Shown: piece by piece, positions 40,323 to 47,837 of the stretch | Position numbering within the stretch: position 1 is the first letter of the stretch | Layout: every line of letters begins with the position of its first letter | DNA from: VRUE01 sp963819755 | GTDB taxonomy: Bacteria; Actinomycetota; Thermoleophilia; Solirubrobacterales; 70-9 | DNA length: 64,000 nt | Assembly: GCA_963819755.1 (NCBI GenBank) | Contig: CAWFXB010000002.1 | Span: forward strand, 682,001 to 746,000 | Direction of reading: 5' to 3' | Made by a program: the position numbers and the translations under genes | The notes under the pieces: generated by a model | Databases searched by the model: none | What the model was told of the DNA's origin: nothing | What the model saw: the letters and a program-made list of their open reading frames with translations, nothing else

Positions 40323-42547
40323 TTGACGGTGGTTTTGGCCCGTTTCCGTTTACGAGTCGCCGTCGAGGATTTGTCCGGCAGCGGCTTCTTTTCCATCTCT
40401 TTTTTCGCCGCTTTCGCCGCTTCGCGCTCGGCGCGGCGTTTCTTCATCTCCTGCATCGACTCGCAATCGTCGTTGAGGCAGAGGTTCCACGGGCGGCCGC
40501 GGAAGGGGACGACTTTGAGCCGCGGCGTCTCACCGCAGACCGAGCAGCGGTCTTCGAGCTTGAAGACGTCGCCGCGCTGCGGCAGCGGGAAGGTCTGGTC
40601 GCAGGACTCGGGATCGTCGAGCGTCCACCCAGTGCATCCCACGAACCTTTTCCCCGATTTTTTCGCCCGGATGATCCGCAGCATGTGGGGCGAGCCGTCC
40701 TCCTTCTTGCGGCCGGCCTCCTCGCAGACCTTGCAGGGGCCGAGGATGCGGTCCTCGTCCATCCCTTTCCAGATGACTTTGGCGAGGTCTTCGCGGCTGC
40801 CGTCGATCTCGGTCCAGGTCTTGTGCAGCAGGTCGCGGCTCTCGCCGACCACGGCGCCCTTGGTCATCTCGCCACCGGCGATGCGGTCCATCTCCGCCTC
40901 CAGCTGAGCGGTCATCTCCGGCGTCGCCATCGCCGGCACGTAGTTCTTGAAAGCCTCATAGAGGGCGATTCCCGTCTCGGAGGGAACCGGCGGGTTGCTG
41001 TAGACGTAGCCACGGTCGAAGAGCTTCTGGATGATGTCGGCCCGGGTCGCTTTGGTGCCGAGGCCGCGCTCCTCCATCAGCTCGATCAGCTTGGCCTGCG
41101 AAATTCGTCCTGGCGGCTGGGTCTCCTTGTCGACTATCCACGGCTCGCCGTCGATGGCGAGGCTCTGGCCCTCTTTCAACGCCGGGATCTCCTCGTCGGA
41201 GGAGCGGGCGTAGGTGTAGATGCCGGCGTAGCCGGGGTCGACGACGACCGAGCCGCGGACGAAGTAGGTCTCCGAGCCGGCCTCGATGTCGGCCCGGGTC
41301 GACTCGGTGATCATCGGCGGGCTGAAGGTGGCGAGGAAGCGGCGCACGACCAGTTCGTAGACGCGTTTCTTCGGGCCCTCGAGGGCGCCCGGGTGGATCG
41401 CCTGGGTCGGGTAGATCGGCGGGTGGTCGGTCGTCTCTTTTTTGCCGCGGGTCGGTTTCAGCTCACCGTCGAGCAGGCCGGACGCGGCCGAGAACTCCTT
41501 GACCCTGACCAGCGAGGTGACCAGCTCGCGCAGCGGCAGCGAGGCCGGGTAGACCGTGTTGTCGGTGCGCGGGTAGGAGATGAAGCCGTCCATGTAGAGG
41601 TCCTCGGCGATCCGCATCGCGCTGGCGGGGGTGATGCCGAGGCGACTGGAGGCGTCGGTGCTGAAGGCGGTGGTGTTGTAGGGCGTCGGCGGCTTGCGCG
41701 TGTTCTTGCGGGCGGTTACCGATTTGACGACGCCGGGGCTGGAGGTACCGGCCAGCGCCTTGTCAGCTTCGGCCTTGTCCCAGAATTTGTCGACGCTGTG
41801 GTGCGTCTCGAAAGTCCCGTCGGGGTGCTCGAACTTGGCGAACAGCTCCCAGAACGGTTTGGCGACGTGGGCGCGGCGCTCCATCTCGCGCTCGACGATC
41901 AGGCCGAGGGTCGGGCTCTGCACGCGACCGACCGAGAGGAAGTTGGAGCCGAAGCGGCGGCTGGCGAGCGAGACCGCGCGGGTCAGGGTCGCGCCCCAGA
42001 GCAGGTCGATGTCCTGACGCGCGGCGCCGGCGTTGGCCAGCGGGTAGGAGAGCTCGTCGAGCTCGTTGAAGGCGCGCTCGATCTCTTCCTTGGTCAGCGC
42101 CGAGTAGCGGGCGCGCTTGATCCGCAGGGTGCCGGCGTCGGCTTCCTCGCGGGTGCCGAGCTCCGGGTTGGCGTCGAGCATCTCCTCCAGCGCCTCGAGC
42201 CCGATCAGCTCGCCCTCGCGGTCGAAGTCGGTCGCGATCACCAGCTCGTCCGCCTCTTTGGCGACTTTCCTGATCGCTTTGACGACGTTTTTGTCCGTCG
42301 GTTCCTTGATCAGCTCGGCGTCGATCAGGTCGTGCAGGTCGGTCTTCTGCCAGTTCGAGTAGCCCTCGGGGAAGGCCGGGCCGAGCACGTGGCCCTTGAG
42401 CCCGATCGTCATCTGCTCGACCCCGTCGGAGTCGGTCCAGGTGTAGAACGGGACTTTGAAGGTTTTGTCCGCCTTCGCCTCGTTGCGGCCGAGGATGTCG
42501 GCGATCTTCTTGGCGCTGTTGTTCTTCTCGGTGACTATCAGTCGCAT
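40319..42547 (-). CDS. topA: Type IA DNA topoisomerase I, archaeal-like subfamily
   Basis: A 742-residue protein. The Toprim domain opens MRLIVTEKNNSAKKIADILG and includes VIATDFDREGELIG. The catalytic Tyr is in MDGFISYPRTDNTVYP. The C-terminus carries zinc-finger-like cysteine groups (CKVCEEAG, VGCTGWTLDDPESC, CSVCGETP, LCLNDDCES) and a Lys/Arg-rich tail. The N-terminus and zinc-finger layout resemble archaeal TopA rather than the usual bacterial form, which starts KLVIVESPAKAKTI. ATG 42547 is chosen as the family N-terminus; the longer frame upstream overlaps the epimerase in the opposite direction. It relaxes negative supercoils. Confidence 0.92.
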   Translation of the reverse strand: MRLIVTEKNNSAKKIADILGRNEAKADKTFKVPFYTWTDSDGVEQMTIGLKGHVLGPAFPEGYSNWQKTDLHDLIDAELIKEPTDKNVVKAIRKVAKEADELVIATDFDREGELIGLEALEEMLDANPELGTREEADAGTLRIKRARYSALTKEEIERAFNELDELSYPLANAGAARQDIDLLWGATLTRAVSLASRRFGSNFLSVGRVQSPTLGLIVEREMERRAHVAKPFWELFAKFEHPDGTFETHHSVDKFWDKAEADKALAGTSSPGVVKSVTARKNTRKPPTPYNTTAFSTDASSRLGITPASAMRIAEDLYMDGFISYPRTDNTVYPASLPLRELVTSLVRVKEFSAASGLLDGELKPTRGKKETTDHPPIYPTQAIHPGALEGPKKRVYELVVRRFLATFSPPMITESTRADIEAGSETYFVRGSVVVDPGYAGIYTYARSSDEEIPALKEGQSLAIDGEPWIVDKETQPPGRISQAKLIELMEERGLGTKATRADIIQKLFDRGYVYSNPPVPSETGIALYEAFKNYVPAMATPEMTAQLEAEMDRIAGGEMTKGAVVGESRDLLHKTWTEIDGSREDLAKVIWKGMDEDRILGPCKVCEEAGRKKEDGSPHMLRIIRAKKSGKRFVGCTGWTLDDPESCDQTFPLPQRGDVFKLEDRCSVCGETPRLKVVPFRGRPWNLCLNDDCESMQEMKKRRAEREAAKAAKKEMEKKPLPDKSSTATRKRKRAKTTVK

Positions 42548-42626
42548 GGGGCGGCGAGGGTAGCAGGGGCGTTCGGCGACCCCTGCCGGGCCGCCTGTCG
42601 CCGATCCCCGTAGGATCGGCGCGCGT

Positions 42627-43560
42627 ATGAGGGCTCTGGTCACTGGCGGCGCCGGCTTCATCGGCTCGAACCTGGTCGATGCGCTGCTCGCGCGCGGCGA
42701 CTCGGTGACCGTAGTCGACGACCTCTCCACCGGCCGGCGCGAGAACCTCGACGGGGCGCTGGCGGCCGGGGCCGAGCTGGTCGAGCTCGACATCCGCGAG
42801 GCGGAGGCGCTGGCCGGGCTGGTTGCGTCAGCGCGGCCGGAGGTCGTCTTCCACCTGGCCGCCCAGATCGACGTCCGCCGCTCGCTCGACGATCCCGCTT
42901 TCGATGCCTCGATCAACGTCGGCGGAACCGCCAACCTGCTCGACGCGATGCGGGCCGCCGAAACCCCGCGGATCGTCTTCGTCTCCACCGGCGGCGCGAT
43001 CTACGGCGAGGGCGAGGGCAAGCAGCTGCCGCTCGACGAGAGCGCGCCGATCGAACCCTTTTCCGCCTACGGCCAGAGCAAGTTCTCCGCCGAGGGTTAC
43101 CTGGCGCTCTACGAAAGGCTCTACGAGATCTCCGGCATCAGCCTGCGGCTGGGCAACGTCTACGGCCCGCGCCAGGACCCGCTCGGCGAGGCGGGCGTGA
43201 TCGCGATCTTCTGCGGAAAGCTGCAGGCCGGCGAGCGGCCGACCGTGTTCGGCGACGGCAGCCAGACCCGCGACTACATATATGTGGGCGACGTGGTCGC
43301 GGCGGCGCTGGCGGCGGCTGAGTCGGCCGCGACCGGGCCGATCAACCTCGGTAGCGGGATCGAGACCGACGTGCTGACCCTGGCCAGAACAGCTGGCCGA
43401 GATCGCCGGCAAGGAGAGCTTCGAGCCCGAGCTCGCCCCCCCTCGTGCCGGCGAGGTGCAGCGGATCGCGCTCGACGCAAGCCGCGCGGAGCGAGAGCTG
43501 AGCTGGCGAGCGACGACCAGCGTCGCCGATGGCCTGAAGCTGACGCTCGACTCCCTCTAA
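42627..43560 (+). pseudogene. NAD-dependent sugar epimerase/dehydratase, single-base frameshift
   Basis: An extended SDR protein similar to UDP-glucose 4-epimerases. VTGGAGFIGSNLVDALLARG is the NAD motif, VVDDLSTGRRENL the adenine-side Asp, VFHLAAQIDVRRS, and the catalytic block has Ser/Thr in VSTGGAIYGEG and Tyr-x3-Lys in YGQSKFSAEGY. At about 43386 one extra A breaks the frame. Removing it gives AEQLAEIAGKESFEPELAPP through to a TAA at 43558-43560, about 310 residues. The activity would be 4-epimerisation of a nucleotide sugar. Real pseudogene or sequencing error cannot be distinguished. Confidence 0.85.
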
Positions 43561-43570
43561 TCTCCATCGC

Positions 43571-44323
43571 ATGCCAGCCCAGGCCTACGCCGGCAAGGAG
43601 TGCGTCTGCCAGCTCCGCAAGGGGATCTGCGATCAGTCGTGCGTGCGCGACATGCTCGAGACCCCCTTCTACATCGCCTGCCTGAAACTGACGGGGCGGC
43701 GCTGCCTGGTGATCGGCGGCGGCGACATCGGCCTCGAGAAGGTCGAGGGCCTGCTCGCCTGCGACGCCGGCGTGACCCTGATCGCGCCGGTCGCCCACCC
43801 CGAGCTGGAGTCCCTGGCGGCGGAGGGCTCGATCGAGTGGGAGAAGCGGGACTACGCCGGCGCCGCGGACCTCGAGGGCACCTTCATGGCAATCGCCTGC
43901 ACCGACGACACCGACGTCAACATCGCCGTCTTCGACGACGCCGAGAAGCGAGCGATGCTGGTCAACATCGTCGACGTGCCGCCGCTCTGCAACTTCATCC
44001 TGCCGGCGATAGTCAGGACCGGCCCTCTGGCCATCGCGATCTCCACCGCCGGCGCCTCCCCCGCTCTGGCCAAGCGTATGAAGCGCGAGGTCGCCGAGCT
44101 GTTCGGCGAGGAGTACGCCCGCCTGGCCGTGATCCTCAACGACGCCCGCGGCTGGGCCAAGGGGACGTTGCCGACCTACCAGGACCGCAAGGAGTTCTTC
44201 GAGGGGATCGTCAACGGCGCCCCCGACCCGGTCGAGCTGCTGCGCGAGGGCCAGGAGGTCCAGGTCCTGGCGCTGATCGAGGCGGCTAAGGAGCGTGCCG
44301 CCTCAGCCCTGGCCGCAGGCTGA
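43571..44323 (+). CDS. Precorrin-2 dehydrogenase/sirohydrochlorin ferrochelatase
   Basis: A 250-residue protein of the CysG N-terminal/Met8 type. TPFYIACLKLTGRRCLVIGG is the NAD-binding start, IGLEKVEGLLACDAGVTLIAP, TDDTDVNIAVFDDAEKR and NIVDVPPLCNFILPAIVRTG (catalytic Asp region) follow, then TAGASPALAKRMKREV. It oxidises precorrin-2 and may insert iron to form siroheme, the cofactor of the sulfite reductase in this window. An N-terminal 30 residues with four cysteines (CVCQLRKGICDQSC) precede the fold and are unusual; ATG 43661 would exclude them. Its 3' end overlaps marR. Confidence 0.88.
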   Translation: MPAQAYAGKECVCQLRKGICDQSCVRDMLETPFYIACLKLTGRRCLVIGGGDIGLEKVEGLLACDAGVTLIAPVAHPELESLAAEGSIEWEKRDYAGAADLEGTFMAIACTDDTDVNIAVFDDAEKRAMLVNIVDVPPLCNFILPAIVRTGPLAIAISTAGASPALAKRMKREVAELFGEEYARLAVILNDARGWAKGTLPTYQDRKEFFEGIVNGAPDPVELLREGQEVQVLALIEAAKERAASALAAG

Positions 44324-44791
44324 GACCCTCACCCGCTCCAGCGTGTCGCGCAGGCCCTCGGCCTCGGCGACGCTGAGCTTGGCGGAGAAGGCGCTGCGCA
44401 GCTCTGCGATCACGACCGGGCGCATCTCTTCGAGCATCTCTTCGCCGGCCGGCAGCAGCGTCGCGTAGCTGACCCGGCGATCGGTCTCGCAGAAGGTCCG
44501 CTCCATCAGGCCCGCCTTGATCAGCCGGTCGACCAGCTTGGTTAGGCCACCGCGGGTGATCACCAGCGATTCGGCCAGCTCCCCCATCTTCAGCCGCTGC
44601 TCGGGGGCATCGGCGACCGTGGCCAAGACCTCGTACCAGGGGAGCGGCGGCAGGTCTCCGGCCGCCAGGGCCTCCTGCAGGCGCTGGACGATCGCCGAGT
44701 GCGTGCGCGTCAGTGCCCCCCAGGCGTCGCCATGAGGGCTGCCCATGGAGCGCGGGACTCCCGACTCGACGGTGGCGCTGGCCTCGTTCAT
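44303..44791 (-). CDS. MarR-family transcriptional regulator
   Basis: A 162-residue winged-helix protein: LPPLPWYEVLATVADAPEQR, LKMGELAESLVITRGGLTKLV as the recognition helix, and ERTFCETDRRVSYATLLPAG as the wing. ATG 44791 is preferred. The longer frame begins at TTG in what looks like the -35 box of its own promoter (TTGACT, 17 bases, GATCAT). It is divergent from the yceI/flavin-reductase pair with dyads between them, implying joint control. Cys in the wing could sense oxidants. Confidence 0.88.
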   Translation of the reverse strand: MNEASATVESGVPRSMGSPHGDAWGALTRTHSAIVQRLQEALAAGDLPPLPWYEVLATVADAPEQRLKMGELAESLVITRGGLTKLVDRLIKAGLMERTFCETDRRVSYATLLPAGEEMLEEMRPVVIAELRSAFSAKLSVAEAEGLRDTLERVRVSACGQG

Positions 44792-44813
44792 GGACCCATG
44801 ATCCCAGAGTAAC

Positions 44814-44844
44814 CTTGTCGAGTCAATAGTTGACAAGCTAACTA
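44814..44844. promoter_or_regulatory. Overlapping dyads, probable MarR operator and divergent promoters
   Basis: CTTGTC at 44814 pairs with GACAAG ending at 44837, and a second dyad TAGTT...AACTA spans 44827-44844. Both overlap the TTGACT (44831-44836, minus strand) that fits a -35 for marR. On the plus strand, CTATGAT-type and TTTATAAGAC sequences precede yceI. A MarR repressor bound here would block both directions. Confidence 0.65.
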
Positions 44845-44907
44845 CTTCTGCTATGATTGTTTCTGCGGCAACAGTTTATAAGACAATCACTTTAGAGAGG
44901 ACTAGCG

Positions 44908-45459
44908 ATGAGCACCCAGGCGATTCAGCAGCAGATCCCGGCCGGCACGTACGTGGTCGACCCGGTCCATTCCTCGATCGGCTTTGCCGTCGTCCACAAC
45001 GGCGTCTCGACCTTCCGCAGCGGCTTTGGCGCCTACGAGGCGCGACTCAGCGGCGGCGAGAATCCGCAGCTGAGGGGCAGCGTCGAGGTGGCCGGCATCC
45101 AGATCGACGAGCCCAACCTGAAGGGCCACCTCCTCTCCCCCGAGTTCTTCGACGCCGAGCGCTACCCGCAGCTGCGCTTCGAGTCGAGCGCCCTGGAGGT
45201 CGGCGAGGACGGCACGGCCACCATCCGCGGCGATCTCAATATTCGCGGCGAGGTGCGCGAGGTCGAGACCAACGGCCGCTTCGTGTCTCTGGGCGCCGAC
45301 CTCGCCGGACAGTCCCGAGTTGGGCTCTCGTTCGAGACCAGCGTCGACCGCAGAAGCTTCGGCCTCGACTGGCAGGCCGAGCTGCCGAGCGGCGGCGAGG
45401 TGCTCGACTACGAGGTGACCATCGCGGTCGAGCTGGAGCTGGTCGAGGAGGCCGAGTAG
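44908..45459 (+). CDS. YceI-family lipid-binding protein
   Basis: A 183-residue lipocalin-like barrel. GTYVVDPVHSSIGFAVVHNG is the family N-terminus, followed by FRSGFGAYEARL, LKGHLLSPEFFDAERYPQLR and GDLNIRGEVREVE. YceI proteins bind isoprenoid or other lipids. No signal peptide, so cytoplasmic. GAGAGG ribosome-binding site precedes ATG 44908. It is followed after two bases by the flavin reductase and controlled by the divergent marR. Confidence 0.93.
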   Translation: MSTQAIQQQIPAGTYVVDPVHSSIGFAVVHNGVSTFRSGFGAYEARLSGGENPQLRGSVEVAGIQIDEPNLKGHLLSPEFFDAERYPQLRFESSALEVGEDGTATIRGDLNIRGEVREVETNGRFVSLGADLAGQSRVGLSFETSVDRRSFGLDWQAELPSGGEVLDYEVTIAVELELVEEAE

Positions 45460-45461
45460 CG

Positions 45462-46016
45462 ATGAAGGTGCTCGGCATCTCCGGCAGCCTGCGCCACGAC
45501 TCCCACAACAGCGCCCTGCTGCGGGCGGCCGCCGAGCGGCTGCCCGCCGGGGCGGAGTTGATCCCGTTCGAGCGGCTGGGTGAGATCCCGGCCTACGACG
45601 AGGACGTCGAAGTGGAGGGCGTGCCGGAGGTGGTGCGAGAGCTGCGTGAGGCGATCCGCGCGGCCGACGCGGTGCTGATCGCCACCCCCGAGTACAACCA
45701 CTCGATCCCGGGCCAGCTCAAGAACGCCCTCGACTGGGCCTCGCGGCCGGCGGGCGAAAGCTCCCTCAACGGGACCCCGGCGGCGACCATCGGCGCCTCG
45801 ACCGGCATGTTCGGCGCCGTGTGGGCGCAGGCCGAGCTGCGCAAGGTCCTGGGAGCGATGGGCGGCCGTGTCTTGGAGGCCGAACTGCCGATCGCCCACG
45901 CAGCCGACCTACGCCACGGCGATCGCCTCGAGCTTGAGCCCGAGCAGTCCGAGCAACTGGACGAGATCCTCGCCGAGCTGGTCGCGGCAGCCGAGCGCGA
46001 GCTGGTCGCGGCCTGA
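45462..46016 (+). CDS. NADPH-dependent FMN reductase family protein
   Basis: A 184-residue flavodoxin-like protein: KVLGISGSLRHDSHNSALLR binds the FMN phosphate, VLIATPEYNHSIPGQLKNAL the isoalloxazine, and GASTGMFGAVWAQAELRKVL the dimer side. This is the quinone/azo/chromate reductase group. With YceI and MarR it forms what looks like a small redox- or quinone-stress unit. A degraded copy of its 3' half lies at 47110-47293. Confidence 0.93.
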   Translation: MKVLGISGSLRHDSHNSALLRAAAERLPAGAELIPFERLGEIPAYDEDVEVEGVPEVVRELREAIRAADAVLIATPEYNHSIPGQLKNALDWASRPAGESSLNGTPAATIGASTGMFGAVWAQAELRKVLGAMGGRVLEAELPIAHAADLRHGDRLELEPEQSEQLDEILAELVAAAERELVAA

Positions 46017-46035
46017 CACCTGCCGACGCAGCAGG

Positions 46036-46512
46036 TCAGCCGCTGCCGCTGACCCGGAGTTCTTCCCACAGCGCCAGAAAGCCGCCGACGGCGATCCCAA
46101 TGGCAGCCGCTAGAGCGAGGAAGATCGGGAATTGGACGGCTCCTTCAAACGTGATCGTTGGTTCGACGTTGAAGACGGGGGGGTCGATGATCCGGAAACC
46201 GATCAGCAGCACCGAAACGACGCCGAGAATCGCGACCACCGCGTTGACTGGGACGGAATCCTTGCGAAGCGCGTTCGTGGCGCGCAGCGCCGCCACAGCG
46301 AGCGTGGCGAGAATCGTGATCAGGAGGACGGTCGGGATGTAGTCAAGCGCTTCCCAGGCGTTTTTCCCCGGCTCGACACTCTGAATGGCAAAAAGCAGGT
46401 TGGAAGTGTTGACGGCCTTAACGCCGAACCAATGGAGGAACATGAAGGCGAAGAGGAGGATCGCCGAGATGACCGCGATCCGCTCTCCCTTGCTGAGTCT
46501 GCCTAGCTCCAT
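46036..46512 (-). CDS. Four-helix membrane protein, copy 1 of a duplicated pair
   Basis: A 158-residue protein with four membrane helices: about 13-30, 58-78, 88-106 and 128-149. Conserved with copy 2 (47313-47780) are KNAWEALDYIP/HNAWEALDYIP, RIIDPPVF/RIVDPPNF, and the end VQFPIFLALAAAIGIAVGGF. Function unknown. It converges on the FMN reductase and is arranged tail to tail with it, an arrangement repeated in the second copy. Confidence 0.8.
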   Translation of the reverse strand: MELGRLSKGERIAVISAILLFAFMFLHWFGVKAVNTSNLLFAIQSVEPGKNAWEALDYIPTVLLITILATLAVAALRATNALRKDSVPVNAVVAILGVVSVLLIGFRIIDPPVFNVEPTITFEGAVQFPIFLALAAAIGIAVGGFLALWEELRVSGSG

Positions 46513-46597
46513 TTAACGATTAATTTCCCCGAGCGGGTGGGTGACGTACTTCCGTCGAAGAGCTCATAACATGCGACGAACGAGCTAGCAACAAGTG

Positions 46598-47071
46598 CTA
46601 ACCACGCGTGCGCAATGCTGGGGGGCGAGTGCTTCCGTCATAGACTCGCCGGTGCTCGCCGGCGCGTCCCAATCTTACCCACTTCGTGACCGCAAGATCG
46701 TAGCCAATGCCGTTTGCAGTTTGTCCTTTCGGAAACCGCACCAGCATCGTAAGAATTAGGCCCCTACGCTTGCGCTGGCGTACTACCCGCTCGATATGAG
46801 GTTTTGGTCGAAGATTTTCGCTGTACGGCACGAAGGCACCTATTTGGACACTCACCCCTTTTCTTGCAACCACATCCCATTTGACAGGCCGCAATGCCCC
46901 TTCACGCATGGCAACCCGCGACCTAATGGCTTTTCCTTGACTCACGCCACTCTCGGTACCATCCCGCCCGTTGCCGCATCCCTCAGCAGTACCCGCACCG
47001 AAGGCGACAAACAGAAGGGAGCACAAAAGAACTGGCTGAACACGTCCTATGATGCCAGCCCGAGAACTCAT
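46598..47071 (-). CDS. Small secreted protein of unknown function
   Basis: A 157-residue protein from ATG 47071, preceded by AAGGTG. A signal peptide (VLLCSLLFVAFGAGTAEGCG) could alternatively give a lipidated Cys. The mature part is basic, with beta-strand-like stretches (RGLILTMLVRFPKGQ). Lower GC than the genome average. It sits between the two copies of the duplicated segment and may have arrived with it. No family recognised. Confidence 0.6.
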   Translation of the reverse strand: MSSRAGIIGRVQPVLLCSLLFVAFGAGTAEGCGNGRDGTESGVSQGKAIRSRVAMREGALRPVKWDVVARKGVSVQIGAFVPYSENLRPKPHIERVVRQRKRRGLILTMLVRFPKGQTANGIGYDLAVTKWVRLGRAGEHRRVYDGSTRPPALRTRG

Positions 47072-47109
47072 CACCTTATCCCCACCCGGAACGGCCAAAA
47101 TGTAGACAC

Positions 47110-47293
47110 GAGTACAAACACTCGATCCCGGTCATCTCAAGAACGCGCTCGACTGGGCCTCGCTGCTGGGGGCGAAAGCTCCCTCAACGGGATCCCGGTG
47201 GCAAAGACCGGTGCCCCCACGAGGATGTTCGGAGCCGTCTAGGCGCAAGCCGAGGGGCTGGACGAGACCCTCGCCGAGCTGGTCGCCGCCTGA
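47110..47293 (+). pseudogene. Degraded copy of the FMN reductase 3' half
   Basis: Bases 47110-47250 align with 45690-45836 of the intact reductase (EYNHSIPGQLKNALDWA onward). The copy has small indels, a TGG-to-TAG change where the parent reads GAVWAQ, and then a gap of about 120 bases before the final LAELVAA and TGA at 47291-47293. It has no 5' half or start. It is followed by the second membrane-protein copy in the parental tail-to-tail order. Confidence 0.85.
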
Positions 47294-47312
47294 CGCCTGG
47301 CGACGCAACAAG

Positions 47313-47780
47313 TCAGCCGCTGCCGCCCACCCGGAGTTCTTCCCACGTTGCCAAAAAGCCGCCGATGGCAATCCCAGCGGCAGCAGCTAGAGCGAGGAAG
47401 ATAGGGAATTGGACAGTTCCTTCAATCGTGATGGTTCCCCAGACTTCTCGAAAGGAGCCGAAGTTCGGTGGGTCAACGATCCGATAGGCAATCAGCATCG
47501 CCGAGAGGGTACCGAGGACGGCGACCAGCACATAGGCCGGAACGGGGGGCTTGTAGACGGCGGTGAGTTGTAACACCACTATGCCGAGCACAGTGAAGAT
47601 CGTTATCCCGAGAACGATCGGAATGTAGTCGAGCGCTTCCCAAGCGTTGTGACCGAAGCTGAAGAGCCGCAACTCGCCAGCGTCTTTAAGTCCGAACCAA
47701 TCAAAGAACATAAAGACGAGGAGGAGGATCGCCGAGACGGCCATGATCCGTCCACCATTGCCGAGTCTACTTAAGCTCAT
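47313..47780 (-). CDS. Four-helix membrane protein, copy 2 of a duplicated pair
   Basis: A 155-residue paralogue of 46036-46512, with the same four helices and the shared blocks NAWEALDYIP, VDPPNFG and VQFPIFLALAAAAGIAIGGF. The N-terminal and loop regions have diverged. ATG 47780 is chosen over a start eight codons upstream. It lies 57 bases after the stop of the giant NHL/protease gene, on the same strand, so the two could be co-transcribed. Confidence 0.8.
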   Translation of the reverse strand: MSLSRLGNGGRIMAVSAILLLVFMFFDWFGLKDAGELRLFSFGHNAWEALDYIPIVLGITIFTVLGIVVLQLTAVYKPPVPAYVLVAVLGTLSAMLIAYRIVDPPNFGSFREVWGTITIEGTVQFPIFLALAAAAGIAIGGFLATWEELRVGGSG

Positions 47781-47837
47781 CTTTTGATCCCATTCTCTTG
47801 GCACTCACCATGACACGACGATATAAGACCTGATATG

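Noticed and set aside
40685..42613. A 642-codon frame opposite topA
   Set aside because: Antisense shadow of a clear topoisomerase with catalytic Tyr and zinc fingers.
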